64,000 nt of DNA from CAJQGY01 sp964523375 (GTDB lineage: Bacteria; Pseudomonadota; Gammaproteobacteria; Magnimaribacterales; D2472): NCBI GenBank assembly GCA_964523375.1, contig CAZFYG010000004.1, positions 27,480-91,479 on the forward strand. Direction: 5' to 3'. Below the pieces are notes generated by a model that saw only the letters and a program-made list of their open reading frames with translations, did no database searches and was not told the origin of the DNA. This document shows, piece by piece, positions 16,628 to 24,122 of the stretch; position 1 is the stretch's first letter, and every line of letters begins with the position of its first letter. The position numbers were made by a program, and so were the translations under genes.

Positions 16628-17779
16628 TTAAGAGGCTATTGGTGCTAAAGAGGAAGTATCCTCATTAAATTTATTCGCAATAGATCTTTCCTCTTCGGTC
16701 GCATAATTCTTATCCCAATTGTCTAGATGTTTTTGAACAAATTTTTTGAATAATGGTGGATATAAAGTTAATACAAAAAGAGTGAAATAACCTATTCCAT
16801 AATTAGGCCCCCCTACATCATCGAGCTCCCAAAAATAAGTCTCACCTCTTACATGATGGTCGCACTGTCTTCCGATCTCAATAAAAAACCAGCTGGTAAA
16901 AACTGAATCATTATCCCATGAGTGCCTGTGCTCAACAGGCCCATCTTTTCTTATCAAACCATAGTGGCCCATGAAATTTAAAGCTTCTAAGAGGAAGTTT
17001 GATAAAATCCAAACTGTTGCCAATGCAAGCAGTCCAATTACTCCTCCAGACCAAACAAATAGAAATATAGAAGGTAGGCTGTATAAATATCCAAGCAACC
17101 ATCTGTTGTCTTTGTTTATAAAACTCTTACCTTGATTTTTAAGCTTCTTAGCTTCCATATCAAATGAAAATTTTGATTGGCCAGCATGAGAAAGCCAAGT
17201 ATGTAAGTACACATTTCTTCCCCTCGGTGCTGTAGCTGGATCATCTTCGTGACCTAGGTCTAAGTGGTGATTGTATACATGAGCGTAAGTGAAATGTGAC
17301 GCCCCACTTAAAGCCATAATTAATCTTGAAACAAAAAATCCCTCTTTTTTATTGTGGGATAGTTCATGCCCATAAATAATTCCAAGCCCAGCCCATAAAC
17401 CCGAAGATATAATGGCACCTATGAGATTAATGCCTGATATTCCATTTTGATATTCAATTGGTCCTAGAGATAAATTCTGCAAGATTGCTCCAGAAGTATA
17501 TTGGTATAGTCTCCAAGCTAAAAAAACCTGTATGGTAACGAAGACTGGCAACATCACATACATTACAAGATATTGAAAAAACTTAATACCATAAGAGTTT
17601 CCATTATTGTCCACCTCAGCCTTGAGATGAATATCTTTCGTTAAAGTATCTATTATGGTGTAAAGGCCAAATAGTATTACTCCTGTCCAGGCATAAGTGC
17701 TACCAAGAAATATCCCAAAAATGGTTATTATTGATGACACTGGAACAATTAGGTACCTTGCATTTATATAAAACTTCAT
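16628..17779 (-). CDS. AlkB/XylM-like membrane diiron monooxygenase
   Basis: An integral membrane hydroxylase of the alkane monooxygenase/fatty-acid desaturase superfamily, 383 residues with about six hydrophobic helices. Histidine boxes align with AlkB: HELSHNKK (His138, His142), AHVYNHH (His167, His171, His172), NFMGHYGL (His272), HSWDND (His286) and DHH (His308, His309). The AlkB box RHSDHH reads RQCDHH here, so one expected iron ligand is Gln305. The substrate (alkane, fatty acid or other hydrocarbon) cannot be told. It heads an operon with a 2Fe-2S ferredoxin and a small membrane protein; its AAGGAG ribosome site is clear and its upstream region carries two 50-bp direct repeats. Confidence 0.85.
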   Translation of the reverse strand: MKFYINARYLIVPVSSIITIFGIFLGSTYAWTGVILFGLYTIIDTLTKDIHLKAEVDNNGNSYGIKFFQYLVMYVMLPVFVTIQVFLAWRLYQYTSGAILQNLSLGPIEYQNGISGINLIGAIISSGLWAGLGIIYGHELSHNKKEGFFVSRLIMALSGASHFTYAHVYNHHLDLGHEDDPATAPRGRNVYLHTWLSHAGQSKFSFDMEAKKLKNQGKSFINKDNRWLLGYLYSLPSIFLFVWSGGVIGLLALATVWILSNFLLEALNFMGHYGLIRKDGPVEHRHSWDNDSVFTSWFFIEIGRQCDHHVRGETYFWELDDVGGPNYGIGYFTLFVLTLYPPLFKKFVQKHLDNWDKNYATEEERSIANKFNEDTSSLAPIAS

Positions 17780-17827
17780 AAGAAAATCTCCTTCTTAATA
17801 ATCAATAAATCCTAGGGAATACATCTT

Positions 17828-17877
17828 CCGTTTTAGCACTTTCTTTTAAATCGCGGCAATAGGATCAAATTACGATT
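17828..17877. repeat. 50-bp perfect direct repeat, copy 1
   Basis: Identical over 50 bases to 17935-17984; begins CCGTTTTAGCACTTTC and ends CAAATTACGATT. It lies 49 bases before the AlkB-like start. Similarity extends weakly about 20 bases leftward (AAATCC and GGAAT are shared). The 284-base gap between the oxygenase gene and the divergent aminopeptidase gene holds these repeats and AT-rich sequence; I see no gene in it. Confidence 0.97.
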
Positions 17878-17934
17878 AAGCAAAACATAACAAACAAAAT
17901 CAGTTTGCAGTGTTAAATCCATGGAATGGTAGTA

Positions 17935-17984
17935 CCGTTTTAGCACTTTCTTTTAAATCGCGGCAATAGGATCAAATTACGATT
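17935..17984. repeat. 50-bp perfect direct repeat, copy 2
   Basis: Second copy, offset by 107 bp with a 57-base non-repeated spacer. It lies about 80 bases before the aminopeptidase start, so it could serve either divergent gene. Together with the first bases to its right it contains AAATCG and CGATTT as an inverted pair 19 bases apart. Confidence 0.97.
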
Positions 17985-18063
17985 TGAGTATTAAACTTGA
18001 TAATAATATTTTTGTAAATACTAATACTTGAAAAAATATTAATTAATTTGTAAGTTACTTAAC

Positions 18064-19017
18064 ATGACCACTAAATTACAGCTCTTTCCTCACATAGAAC
18101 CTTTTAATACAGGATTTTTAAATTGCTCAGAACATAATATTTATTACGAAGAGTGTGGTAACAAAAATGGAAAGCCGGTTGTATTTCTTCATGGTGGGCC
18201 GGGTGGAGGCGGAAGTGAAGATGTTAGGCGTTTTTTTAATCCAGAACATTACAGAATTATTATTTTTGATCAAAGGGGTTGTGGGCGGAGCACTCCTCAT
18301 GGATGCCTAACCAATAATACAACATGGGATTTAGTATCTGACATAAATAAACTAAGGCAAAAGCTTGGAATTTCTAAATGGATGGTTTTTGGGGGATCAT
18401 GGGGCTCAACATTAGCTTTGGCTTACTCTCAGTCACACCCCTCTTCAGTAAGCGAGATTGTAATTAGAGGAATATTTATGCTCCAGCAGCACGAGCTAGA
18501 TTGGTTCTATCAAGAAGGTGCAAGCAAGCTTTTTCCTGATGAATGGAAAAAATTTATTGGGGTCATTGAGGAAAGAAAAAGAGGCAATCTTATGAAAGCA
18601 TATAATGAAATTTTTAATGGCTCAGATGAAAAGGCTAAACTAAGTGCTGCAGTGGCTTGGTCTAGATGGGAGGCTTCGACTAGCAAGCTTGTAAAAAATG
18701 ATAGTTTAATGGATGAATTTTCTGATCCTCACTTTGCCCTTGCGTTTGCGCTAATTGAAAATCATTACTTTATGAATAAAGGATTTTTAGAACATGAGAA
18801 GCAACTATTAGATGGTATTGAGAAAATAAGAGATATTCCAGCAGTTATAGTTCAGGGTAGATATGATGTTGTTTGCCCAATGGAAACTGCATATGAGGTT
18901 TCAAAAAGATGGCCTGAAGCTTCATTTGAAATCGCGCAGAATTCAGGACATTCTGCGTTTGAAAAAGAAATAGTTCATCTTCTAGTGTCTGCTACAAATA
19001 AATTTGCACACAATTAA
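18064..19017 (+). CDS. pip: Proline iminopeptidase
   Basis: A cytoplasmic alpha/beta hydrolase that removes N-terminal proline from peptides. The 317 residues include the oxyanion motif HGGPGGGGSED near 43-53, FDQRGCGRSTPHG near 68-80, and the nucleophile elbow GGSWGSTLALAY with Ser112; the catalytic Asp is in QGRYDVVCP and the His in NSGHSAFE near the end. Length fits the S33 family. It is divergent from the AlkB-like gene across the repeat region. Confidence 0.94.
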   Translation: MTTKLQLFPHIEPFNTGFLNCSEHNIYYEECGNKNGKPVVFLHGGPGGGGSEDVRRFFNPEHYRIIIFDQRGCGRSTPHGCLTNNTTWDLVSDINKLRQKLGISKWMVFGGSWGSTLALAYSQSHPSSVSEIVIRGIFMLQQHELDWFYQEGASKLFPDEWKKFIGVIEERKRGNLMKAYNEIFNGSDEKAKLSAAVAWSRWEASTSKLVKNDSLMDEFSDPHFALAFALIENHYFMNKGFLEHEKQLLDGIEKIRDIPAVIVQGRYDVVCPMETAYEVSKRWPEASFEIAQNSGHSAFEKEIVHLLVSATNKFAHN

Positions 19018-19080
19018 ATAAAAAACATTAAACACTAATAATCTCTGCTCAGCTGTATATCTGATATCATTCTTTAAGCC

Positions 19081-19821
19081 ATGTCAGAAAAAGAAAATAA
19101 TCCCATTATTAATGAAGATAGAGTAGAGAGAATTCTATCTGAATACCTTGTACCAGACCAAAAGTTCAGAGATGAAAAAATAGAAAATATGATTGTTTTT
19201 TTTGGATCTGCAAGAGCTCCATCAGAAGAAGAAGCAAGCGAGATTAAAAAAGAAAATCCAAATAATCCAAAGTTAAAATTACTTAAGTACAACAAAGCAG
19301 CAGAAGAGCTTGCATATAAATTGGCCAAGTGGAATGAAGATGTATTTAAATATAATAAATATTCAATTTGTACTGGGGCTGGCCCAGGCATAATGATGGC
19401 TGCCAATAAAGGGGCTCACGACGCAGGCGGAAAAAGTATTGGCCTGTCCATACAACTTCCATTTGAGGACATAGAAAATCCATATTTGAGTAAAAATCTA
19501 GATTTTGATTTTCATTATTTTTTTATGAGGAAGTTTTGGTTTGCCTATAGGGCCGAGGCTTTGATAATAATGCCTGGTGGCTTTGGTACTATGGATGAGC
19601 TGTTTGAATTACTTACCTTGATTCAATGTCAAAAAATTAAAAAAGAATTTCCTATTGTCATGTTTGGAGCTGAGTTTTGGCAAAAATTTTTAAATACTGA
19701 TGTATTGCTAGAGTATGGTGTGATATCTGAAAATGATCTTGATAACCTTTTCTACACTGATCATGTTGATGAGGCTTTCGCTCATATAACTTCAAGTCTC
19801 GAAAAAAGTAAAGATTGCTGA
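19081..19821 (+). CDS. LOG/TIGR00730 family nucleoside-phosphate ribosyl hydrolase-like protein
   Basis: The 246-residue Rossmann-like protein has the family signature PGGFGTMDE near 160-168, with MRKFWFAYRAEA before it, and FFGSARAPS near 40-48 plus GAGPGIMMAAN near 100-110. Related proteins (LOG, PpnN) release bases from nucleoside monophosphates; the precise substrate here is not readable. It is of the longer, acidic N-terminal type. The gene stands alone after pip and converges with the VOC gene across 14 bases. Confidence 0.85.
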   Translation: MSEKENNPIINEDRVERILSEYLVPDQKFRDEKIENMIVFFGSARAPSEEEASEIKKENPNNPKLKLLKYNKAAEELAYKLAKWNEDVFKYNKYSICTGAGPGIMMAANKGAHDAGGKSIGLSIQLPFEDIENPYLSKNLDFDFHYFFMRKFWFAYRAEALIIMPGGFGTMDELFELLTLIQCQKIKKEFPIVMFGAEFWQKFLNTDVLLEYGVISENDLDNLFYTDHVDEAFAHITSSLEKSKDC

Positions 19822-19835
19822 GATTACTAAATTAA

Positions 19836-20270
19836 CTAGCTCCAAAGAGTCTCAGGGTTAACCATTGTTTTAATTTCTAGGACATTCCCGCTGGGGTCCT
19901 TGATAAAAAAAGTTTCTTGCTCTCTATCTTTGCCAACAAATCTTCTGTATGGCTTATCAAAATAATCAAAGTCTTCAGAACTCTCAATCCTATCTTTTAA
20001 CGCAAAGAAATCTTCTTCAGATAGATGTACTCCAAAATGCGGAACTGAGACAGTTCCCATTTCTACATCATGCCTTTTCTTGGCAGCCAATTCATCAGGC
20101 CCATGATGTAAGGTCAATTCATTGCCCCAAAAGTTTATATCTTGCCACCTTCCTTCTTCAAAGTCTCCGGCATCACAACCCATAAGATCGCAGTAAAAAA
20201 ACTTTGATTCTTCAATGTTTTTTACAGCTATGGCTAGATGAAACCTATTTGATGTATTTAGATAATTCAT
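19836..20270 (-). CDS. VOC (glyoxalase/bleomycin resistance/dioxygenase) superfamily protein
   Basis: A 144-residue vicinal-oxygen-chelate protein. The beta-alpha-beta repeats begin with RFHLAIAVKNIEESKFFYCDLMGC (split across residues 8-31) and end with FFIKDPSGNVLEIKTM near 121-136, the usual metal-site ends being His12 and Glu133. Substrate unknown. Standalone gene with its own divergent control region of about 115 bases toward the kinase gene at 20388. Confidence 0.85.
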   Translation of the reverse strand: MNYLNTSNRFHLAIAVKNIEESKFFYCDLMGCDAGDFEEGRWQDINFWGNELTLHHGPDELAAKKRHDVEMGTVSVPHFGVHLSEEDFFALKDRIESSEDFDYFDKPYRRFVGKDREQETFFIKDPSGNVLEIKTMVNPETLWS

Positions 20271-20387
20271 TGGCTAATGATAACAGTGTGCTTCTAATCT
20301 ATAAACATAATGATAAAAAATAGGCTTAATTTTTAACTTTAAACCTGATAGAAAAAACATATAATAATTTTAAGGGATTATTAAGAC

Positions 20388-20885
20388 ATGTTTACAAAAC
20401 CTATTTCACTTATTGGTATGGCTGGATGCGGTAAGACAACAATTGGCCAAAAACTTGCGGCAAAATATAACTTTATTTTTTGTGATACCGATATCTTGAT
20501 TGAGAAAAAATTTAATGCGACTCTTCAAGACATAAAGCAAAAAAATGGATATAAATTTTTGCGAAAAGAGGAAGAAGAAATCATTCTTGAGCTTGATGAT
20601 ATTTATGAAGTTATTGCTACTGGAGGTAGCGCTGTTTACTCATCTAAGGCAATGAATCATCTAAAGACCCTTTCAACTATTATATTTATCAATACTCCTT
20701 TTGAAGATATAAAGAAAAGGATTGGGGATGCCGGGCACAGAGGATTTGCAATGCCAGATGGCTTTTCAATCAAGCAAGCATATGAGGAAAGACTGCCCCT
20801 GTATAATCATTTTAAAGACATATCAATAGACGGGTCATTGTCAGTCAATGAGGTTATAAGCCAAATAGAGGGCCACTGTTTTTGA
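20388..20885 (+). CDS. Shikimate-kinase-like protein with atypical lid
   Basis: The 165-residue P-loop kinase resembles AroK/AroL: Walker A GMAGCGKTT (10-18), DTD at 33-35 (Mg and substrate), Arg59 and the GG pair 79-80 (TGGSAVYS) that bind shikimate, and Arg135 in YEERLPLY. The lid, normally RPLL or similar, reads GHRGFAMPDG (117-126). The fold call is safe, but phosphorylation of shikimate itself is uncertain; a related small metabolite is possible. It overlaps the next gene by four bases, and is not next to aroB as a typical aroK would be. Confidence 0.75.
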   Translation: MFTKPISLIGMAGCGKTTIGQKLAAKYNFIFCDTDILIEKKFNATLQDIKQKNGYKFLRKEEEEIILELDDIYEVIATGGSAVYSSKAMNHLKTLSTIIFINTPFEDIKKRIGDAGHRGFAMPDGFSIKQAYEERLPLYNHFKDISIDGSLSVNEVISQIEGHCF

Positions 20886-21556
20886 AAACACATGAGGCAA
20901 TTCTGGTTGGTGCTTCAGGCTTGATAGGAAAGCACGTCAGCAGTCTATTAATAAATAATAAAACTAACCAAATTCAGCTTAATAGAAAATCTCTTGAAGT
21001 CGTGTCAGAAGCAGTTGAAGAGGTAATAGTAGACTTAAAAGATGAAAATTCTTTTAGGGGCTTTTTAAATGCTGATTGTATCTATATTACGACAGGCACG
21101 AGACTTACCCTTATGCAGCTCGTACATATCAAAAATAAAGATAGGTTAAGCTTTTTGGAAGTTGATTTTGAAATGCCTTTACGAATAGCAAGGGCAGCAT
21201 ATGAAAAAGGGGTTAAAAAAATAGCGCTTGTTTCTGCTATAGGAGCTAATAAAAAGTCTAATAACTTTTACCTTAAAACCAAAGGGATGCTTGAGGAAGA
21301 AATATTGAATGTAGGTTTTGATAAGGTTGTGATTGCTCGCCCAGGCCATCTTCTTGGAAAAAGAGATATGCCTATTGCGAGAGAGGTTAAAGCCTATGAA
21401 TTAATTTTTAAAACTATGAATCCTATAATGGTCTCAGTGTTTAAGAAGTACAGAAATATAAGTGCTGAGAGTGTTGCAGCCTCGCTAGTAGCTGCTATAA
21501 ATAAACCCACCATAGGATGTGATATCCTTGATTATGACGATTTTAGGAACTTTTAA
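20882..21556 (+). CDS. NAD(P)H-binding Rossmann protein (HTATIP2/NmrA-like)
   Basis: The 224-residue protein has an N-terminal dinucleotide-binding loop VGASGLIGKHV near residues 8-18, a VSAIGAN segment near 119-125 and KTKGMLEEEI near 132-141, typical of atypical short-chain dehydrogenases of the TIP30/NmrA kind. Function unknown. The start is TTG at 20882, overlapping the kinase stop (TTGA), so the two are co-expressed and may act on a common metabolite. Confidence 0.78.
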   Translation: MKTHEAILVGASGLIGKHVSSLLINNKTNQIQLNRKSLEVVSEAVEEVIVDLKDENSFRGFLNADCIYITTGTRLTLMQLVHIKNKDRLSFLEVDFEMPLRIARAAYEKGVKKIALVSAIGANKKSNNFYLKTKGMLEEEILNVGFDKVVIARPGHLLGKRDMPIAREVKAYELIFKTMNPIMVSVFKKYRNISAESVAASLVAAINKPTIGCDILDYDDFRNF

Positions 21557-21593
21557 ATACTATTTTTGTCATATTTAATATAAGGAGTTTTTT

Positions 21594-21956
21594 ATGAATA
21601 AATTAATTGTGCCTTTTATGGTGCTAACGCTTTCAGGATCTGTTTTTGCAGATAATCACAAGTCAAACAAAGATCTTGATGGGTCGAACATGAATCATCC
21701 TAACCACCTTCTTAATTTTAAGGAGTGCAGGGAAACTAAAGATGCTGTAGGCGTATTTCTTGCTATGGCAGACAAGGCCTGGAAAGAAGTTGAGGAAGAT
21801 ATGAGCAATGAAGAAGAGTGGGCTAAAGCAAGCTTTCTTGCAAGCCAAGCTTCTCATTACTCTACTGTATATGATGTCTGGTGCAAAGATATGGTAAACA
21901 AAAGAGTAAAAATGGGCATGGCTAAAAAAATGAAAGAGAAAAAGAAAAAAGGTTAA
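21594..21956 (+). CDS. Small exported protein of unknown function
   Basis: A 120-residue protein with a signal peptide cleaved probably after SGSVFA (residue 19), an acidic middle and a lysine-rich tail. Two cysteines remain in the mature part (FKECRE and VWCKDM) and could form a disulphide. A strong AAGGAG site precedes the ATG. I do not recognise a family. It converges with the next gene, sharing the four bases TTAA as both stop codons. Confidence 0.75.
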   Translation: MNKLIVPFMVLTLSGSVFADNHKSNKDLDGSNMNHPNHLLNFKECRETKDAVGVFLAMADKAWKEVEEDMSNEEEWAKASFLASQASHYSTVYDVWCKDMVNKRVKMGMAKKMKEKKKKG

Positions 21957-22177
21957 AACTTTCCTCTTTGAAATCTCATTCTTATTGAGTAAACCCTAAT
22001 AAGTGCAACAAAGGTCAAAATTGACTGAGTAAATATTGAAATAGATACAGGGTTAGACCAATGCCAATTATCTATAGTTAACCAAAGCAGGAAGGTTTGC
22101 AGTGGGAAATTTATTGCTGCCCCCATAAGAACGACTATGATTGCTTCTCTAAATGCTGTCTTTTCGGTTCTATTCAT
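21953..22177 (-). CDS. Small two-helix inner-membrane protein
   Basis: The 74-residue protein has two hydrophobic segments (about 12-33 and 45-63) and a basic C-terminus, RVYSIRMRFQRGKF. It resembles short DUF7220-like membrane proteins, a loose match from memory. It overlaps the YbjQ-family gene by 8 bases and is likely co-transcribed with it. Confidence 0.68.
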   Translation of the reverse strand: MNRTEKTAFREAIIVVLMGAAINFPLQTFLLWLTIDNWHWSNPVSISIFTQSILTFVALIRVYSIRMRFQRGKF

Positions 22178-22511
22178 TTAATTTACCTTTTATTTTGATG
22201 GCTGTTCCATAAGCTAATATTTCAGATGCGCCTTTTGCAATTGACGAGGTTTGAAATCTAAAACTAACAATTGCATCAGCATTTTTTTCCTCTGCCTCCT
22301 GAAGCATTCGATCATAGGCTTGGCTTCTTGCAGATGCAAGAAGTTTTGAGTATCCGACTAATTCTCCTCCGATTATAGTCTTAAGAGATGCAAGGAAGTC
22401 ACTAAGAAAATTTCGGGACTTTACTGTGCTGCCTTGAACAATTCCAAGATGCTCTATCTCTTTATAACCTGATATTTCATTAGAAGTTACTACTAAAAAA
22501 TTTTCTCTCAT
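22170..22511 (-). CDS. YbjQ/UPF0145 family protein
   Basis: A 113-residue protein of the UPF0145 family, which forms cyclic pentamers in solved structures and has been called heavy-metal-binding without firm proof. Family marks are the start LVVTSNEISGYKE, the segment GGELVGYSKLLASARSQAYDRM near 48-70, and NADAIVSFRF near 82-91. It is divergent from hspQ by 36 bases. Confidence 0.88.
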   Translation of the reverse strand: MRENFLVVTSNEISGYKEIEHLGIVQGSTVKSRNFLSDFLASLKTIIGGELVGYSKLLASARSQAYDRMLQEAEEKNADAIVSFRFQTSSIAKGASEILAYGTAIKIKGKLNE

Positions 22512-22547
22512 GATAATTTAACTATGTTGATTTAATTTATTAATATA

Positions 22548-22880
22548 ATGCATGATCTAATAGAAACAAAGTTCTCAATTGGAATAATTGTTAAACATAA
22601 ATTCCTTCACTTTAGAGGTGTGATTTTTGATGTAGATCCTGAGTTTAATAATAGTGAAGAATGGTATATGGCAATACCCGAAGAGATAAGGCCGCGGAAG
22701 GACCAGCCCTTTTATCACCTTCTTGCTGAAAATAAGGATATATTCTACATAGCCTATGTTTCGGAACAAAATCTATTGGTTGATGCAGATAATAGCAAGT
22801 GCCGCCACCCTGATATTGATAAGATTTTTTCTCATTATGATGGGGGGAAATATATTACCTATACGAGGACAAATAACTAA
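22548..22880 (+). CDS. hspQ: Heat shock protein HspQ
   Basis: HspQ (YccV-type, hemimethylated-DNA-binding fold) is a Lon specificity enhancer and affects DnaA stability in E. coli. The 110 residues contain FSIGIIVKHKFLHFRGVIFD near 10-29, the PRKDQPFYHLLAE core near 50-62 and YVSEQNLLVD near 73-82. Length fits the family (105). No clear ribosome site; an AT-rich promoter region of 36 bases separates it from the divergent YbjQ-family gene. In E. coli it is under sigma-32, whose gene is also in this window. Confidence 0.93.
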   Translation: MHDLIETKFSIGIIVKHKFLHFRGVIFDVDPEFNNSEEWYMAIPEEIRPRKDQPFYHLLAENKDIFYIAYVSEQNLLVDADNSKCRHPDIDKIFSHYDGGKYITYTRTNN

Positions 22881-24085
22881 ATTGAATAGTCACTGTGTGC
22901 AATTTGCACTGCTGAGATAAAAATATCCATTGCTAACTTTAAGTCAGCCTCGTTTACAAATGTTGGTGCGATTCTAATGGTGTTATTGAGAGGATCTTTG
23001 CCATATGGAAATGTTGCTCCAGCAGGTGTTATCAAAACTCCAGCATCTTTGCATAATTCAACAACCCTGGTGGCAATTGGTTTTTTGGTTACGTAGGTAA
23101 TGAAATACCCTCCAGTAGGTTTCGAGTAAGTTCCATAATCAGATGGAATCGATTCAAGTATACTGTAAACAGTCTCAAACTTTGGTCTCACAAGGTCTGC
23201 ATGTTTTTTCATATGCTCAATAATTGCATCTTTATCTTTAAAGAATTCTATATGCTTTTGTTGATTTATCTTATCCGGGCAGATAACCATGGAAGTTCGT
23301 ATTCTTTTAATGAGTTCAAGATTTTTTTCAGCCGCAGCAAGAAATGAAAGCCCCCCTCCTCCAAATGTCACTTTTGAAAATGATGTAACGCATACTGCCT
23401 GATGAAGGGCATTCGATTTATCTGCTAGCTCCCATATTGAGGATTGCTTGCTTGTTGGAAGAAAATCATGAACCAAATAAGCATTATCAAATAAAACAAT
23501 AAAATCATCTGAGTAATCAGTTGTTGCCTCGAATATATCTAAAATATTTTGATCAGAGTAAACCTCACCAGATGGATTTGAGTGCCTTGGCACACATATC
23601 ATTCCAACTATATTTTTTTCTTGATTTAGAACTTTTCTGAGACTCTTAATATCAACGCCTTGCTCTGATAAAGGCACTGATATCATCTCTAACCCAAGGT
23701 CTTCAAACATTCTAAAGTGTCTATCAAAACCAGGAACAGGGCATATAAATTTTGGCTTATCTAGGTCTTTCCAAGCAATATTTTTACCAAATAAGTAATG
23801 CGATAAAAGAAATTGATATGACAGCAGAAGGCTTGATTGTTCACCTGTAATAATATTTTCCACTGGAGCATCTAACAGGTCAGACCCTAGCATTCTTGCC
23901 TCTTTAAGACCCAATGGTTCACCATAATTCCTAAGATCAACTCCGCCTGAATATGGTGCTATGTTCATAGACAAGAGCTCATTTGAAAGATCTAATTGCT
24001 TTGATTCTGGCTTACCTCTGGTTATGTCAATATTTAAGCCTTTAGCCTTTAGTTTATTAAAATGGTTTAGAATATGATCAGACAT
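22877..24085 (-). CDS. PLP-dependent aminotransferase of the aspartate aminotransferase Ig type
   Basis: The 402-residue fold-type I aminotransferase matches the PF12897-like group: DITRGKPESKQLDLSN near 20-35, DLRNYGEP near 50-57, PRHSNPSGEVYS near 165-176, and the PLP lysine in TSFSKVTFGGGGLSF near 238. C-terminal RIAPTF holds the carboxylate-binding Arg. The family has aspartate aminotransferase activity in characterised members; substrate here is inferred only. Its stop is shared with hspQ in the tetranucleotide CTAA. Confidence 0.88.
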   Translation of the reverse strand: MSDHILNHFNKLKAKGLNIDITRGKPESKQLDLSNELLSMNIAPYSGGVDLRNYGEPLGLKEARMLGSDLLDAPVENIITGEQSSLLLSYQFLLSHYLFGKNIAWKDLDKPKFICPVPGFDRHFRMFEDLGLEMISVPLSEQGVDIKSLRKVLNQEKNIVGMICVPRHSNPSGEVYSDQNILDIFEATTDYSDDFIVLFDNAYLVHDFLPTSKQSSIWELADKSNALHQAVCVTSFSKVTFGGGGLSFLAAAEKNLELIKRIRTSMVICPDKINQQKHIEFFKDKDAIIEHMKKHADLVRPKFETVYSILESIPSDYGTYSKPTGGYFITYVTKKPIATRVVELCKDAGVLITPAGATFPYGKDPLNNTIRIAPTFVNEADLKLAMDIFISAVQIAHSDYSI

Positions 24086-24122
24086 AATATGTATAAGTTT
24101 TTGGTAAATTAATTAAGTAAGA

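Noticed and set aside
17828..17984. The two 50-bp repeats as a small CRISPR array.
   Set aside because: Only two units, longer than usual repeats, one spacer of 57 bases, flanked by weaker similarity, and no cas gene anywhere in the window.
16026..17985. Monooxygenase cassette as an integrative element at tRNA-Phe.
   Set aside because: No integrase, and no second copy of the tRNA 3' end around 17.8-18.0 kb; kept only as an inference about position.
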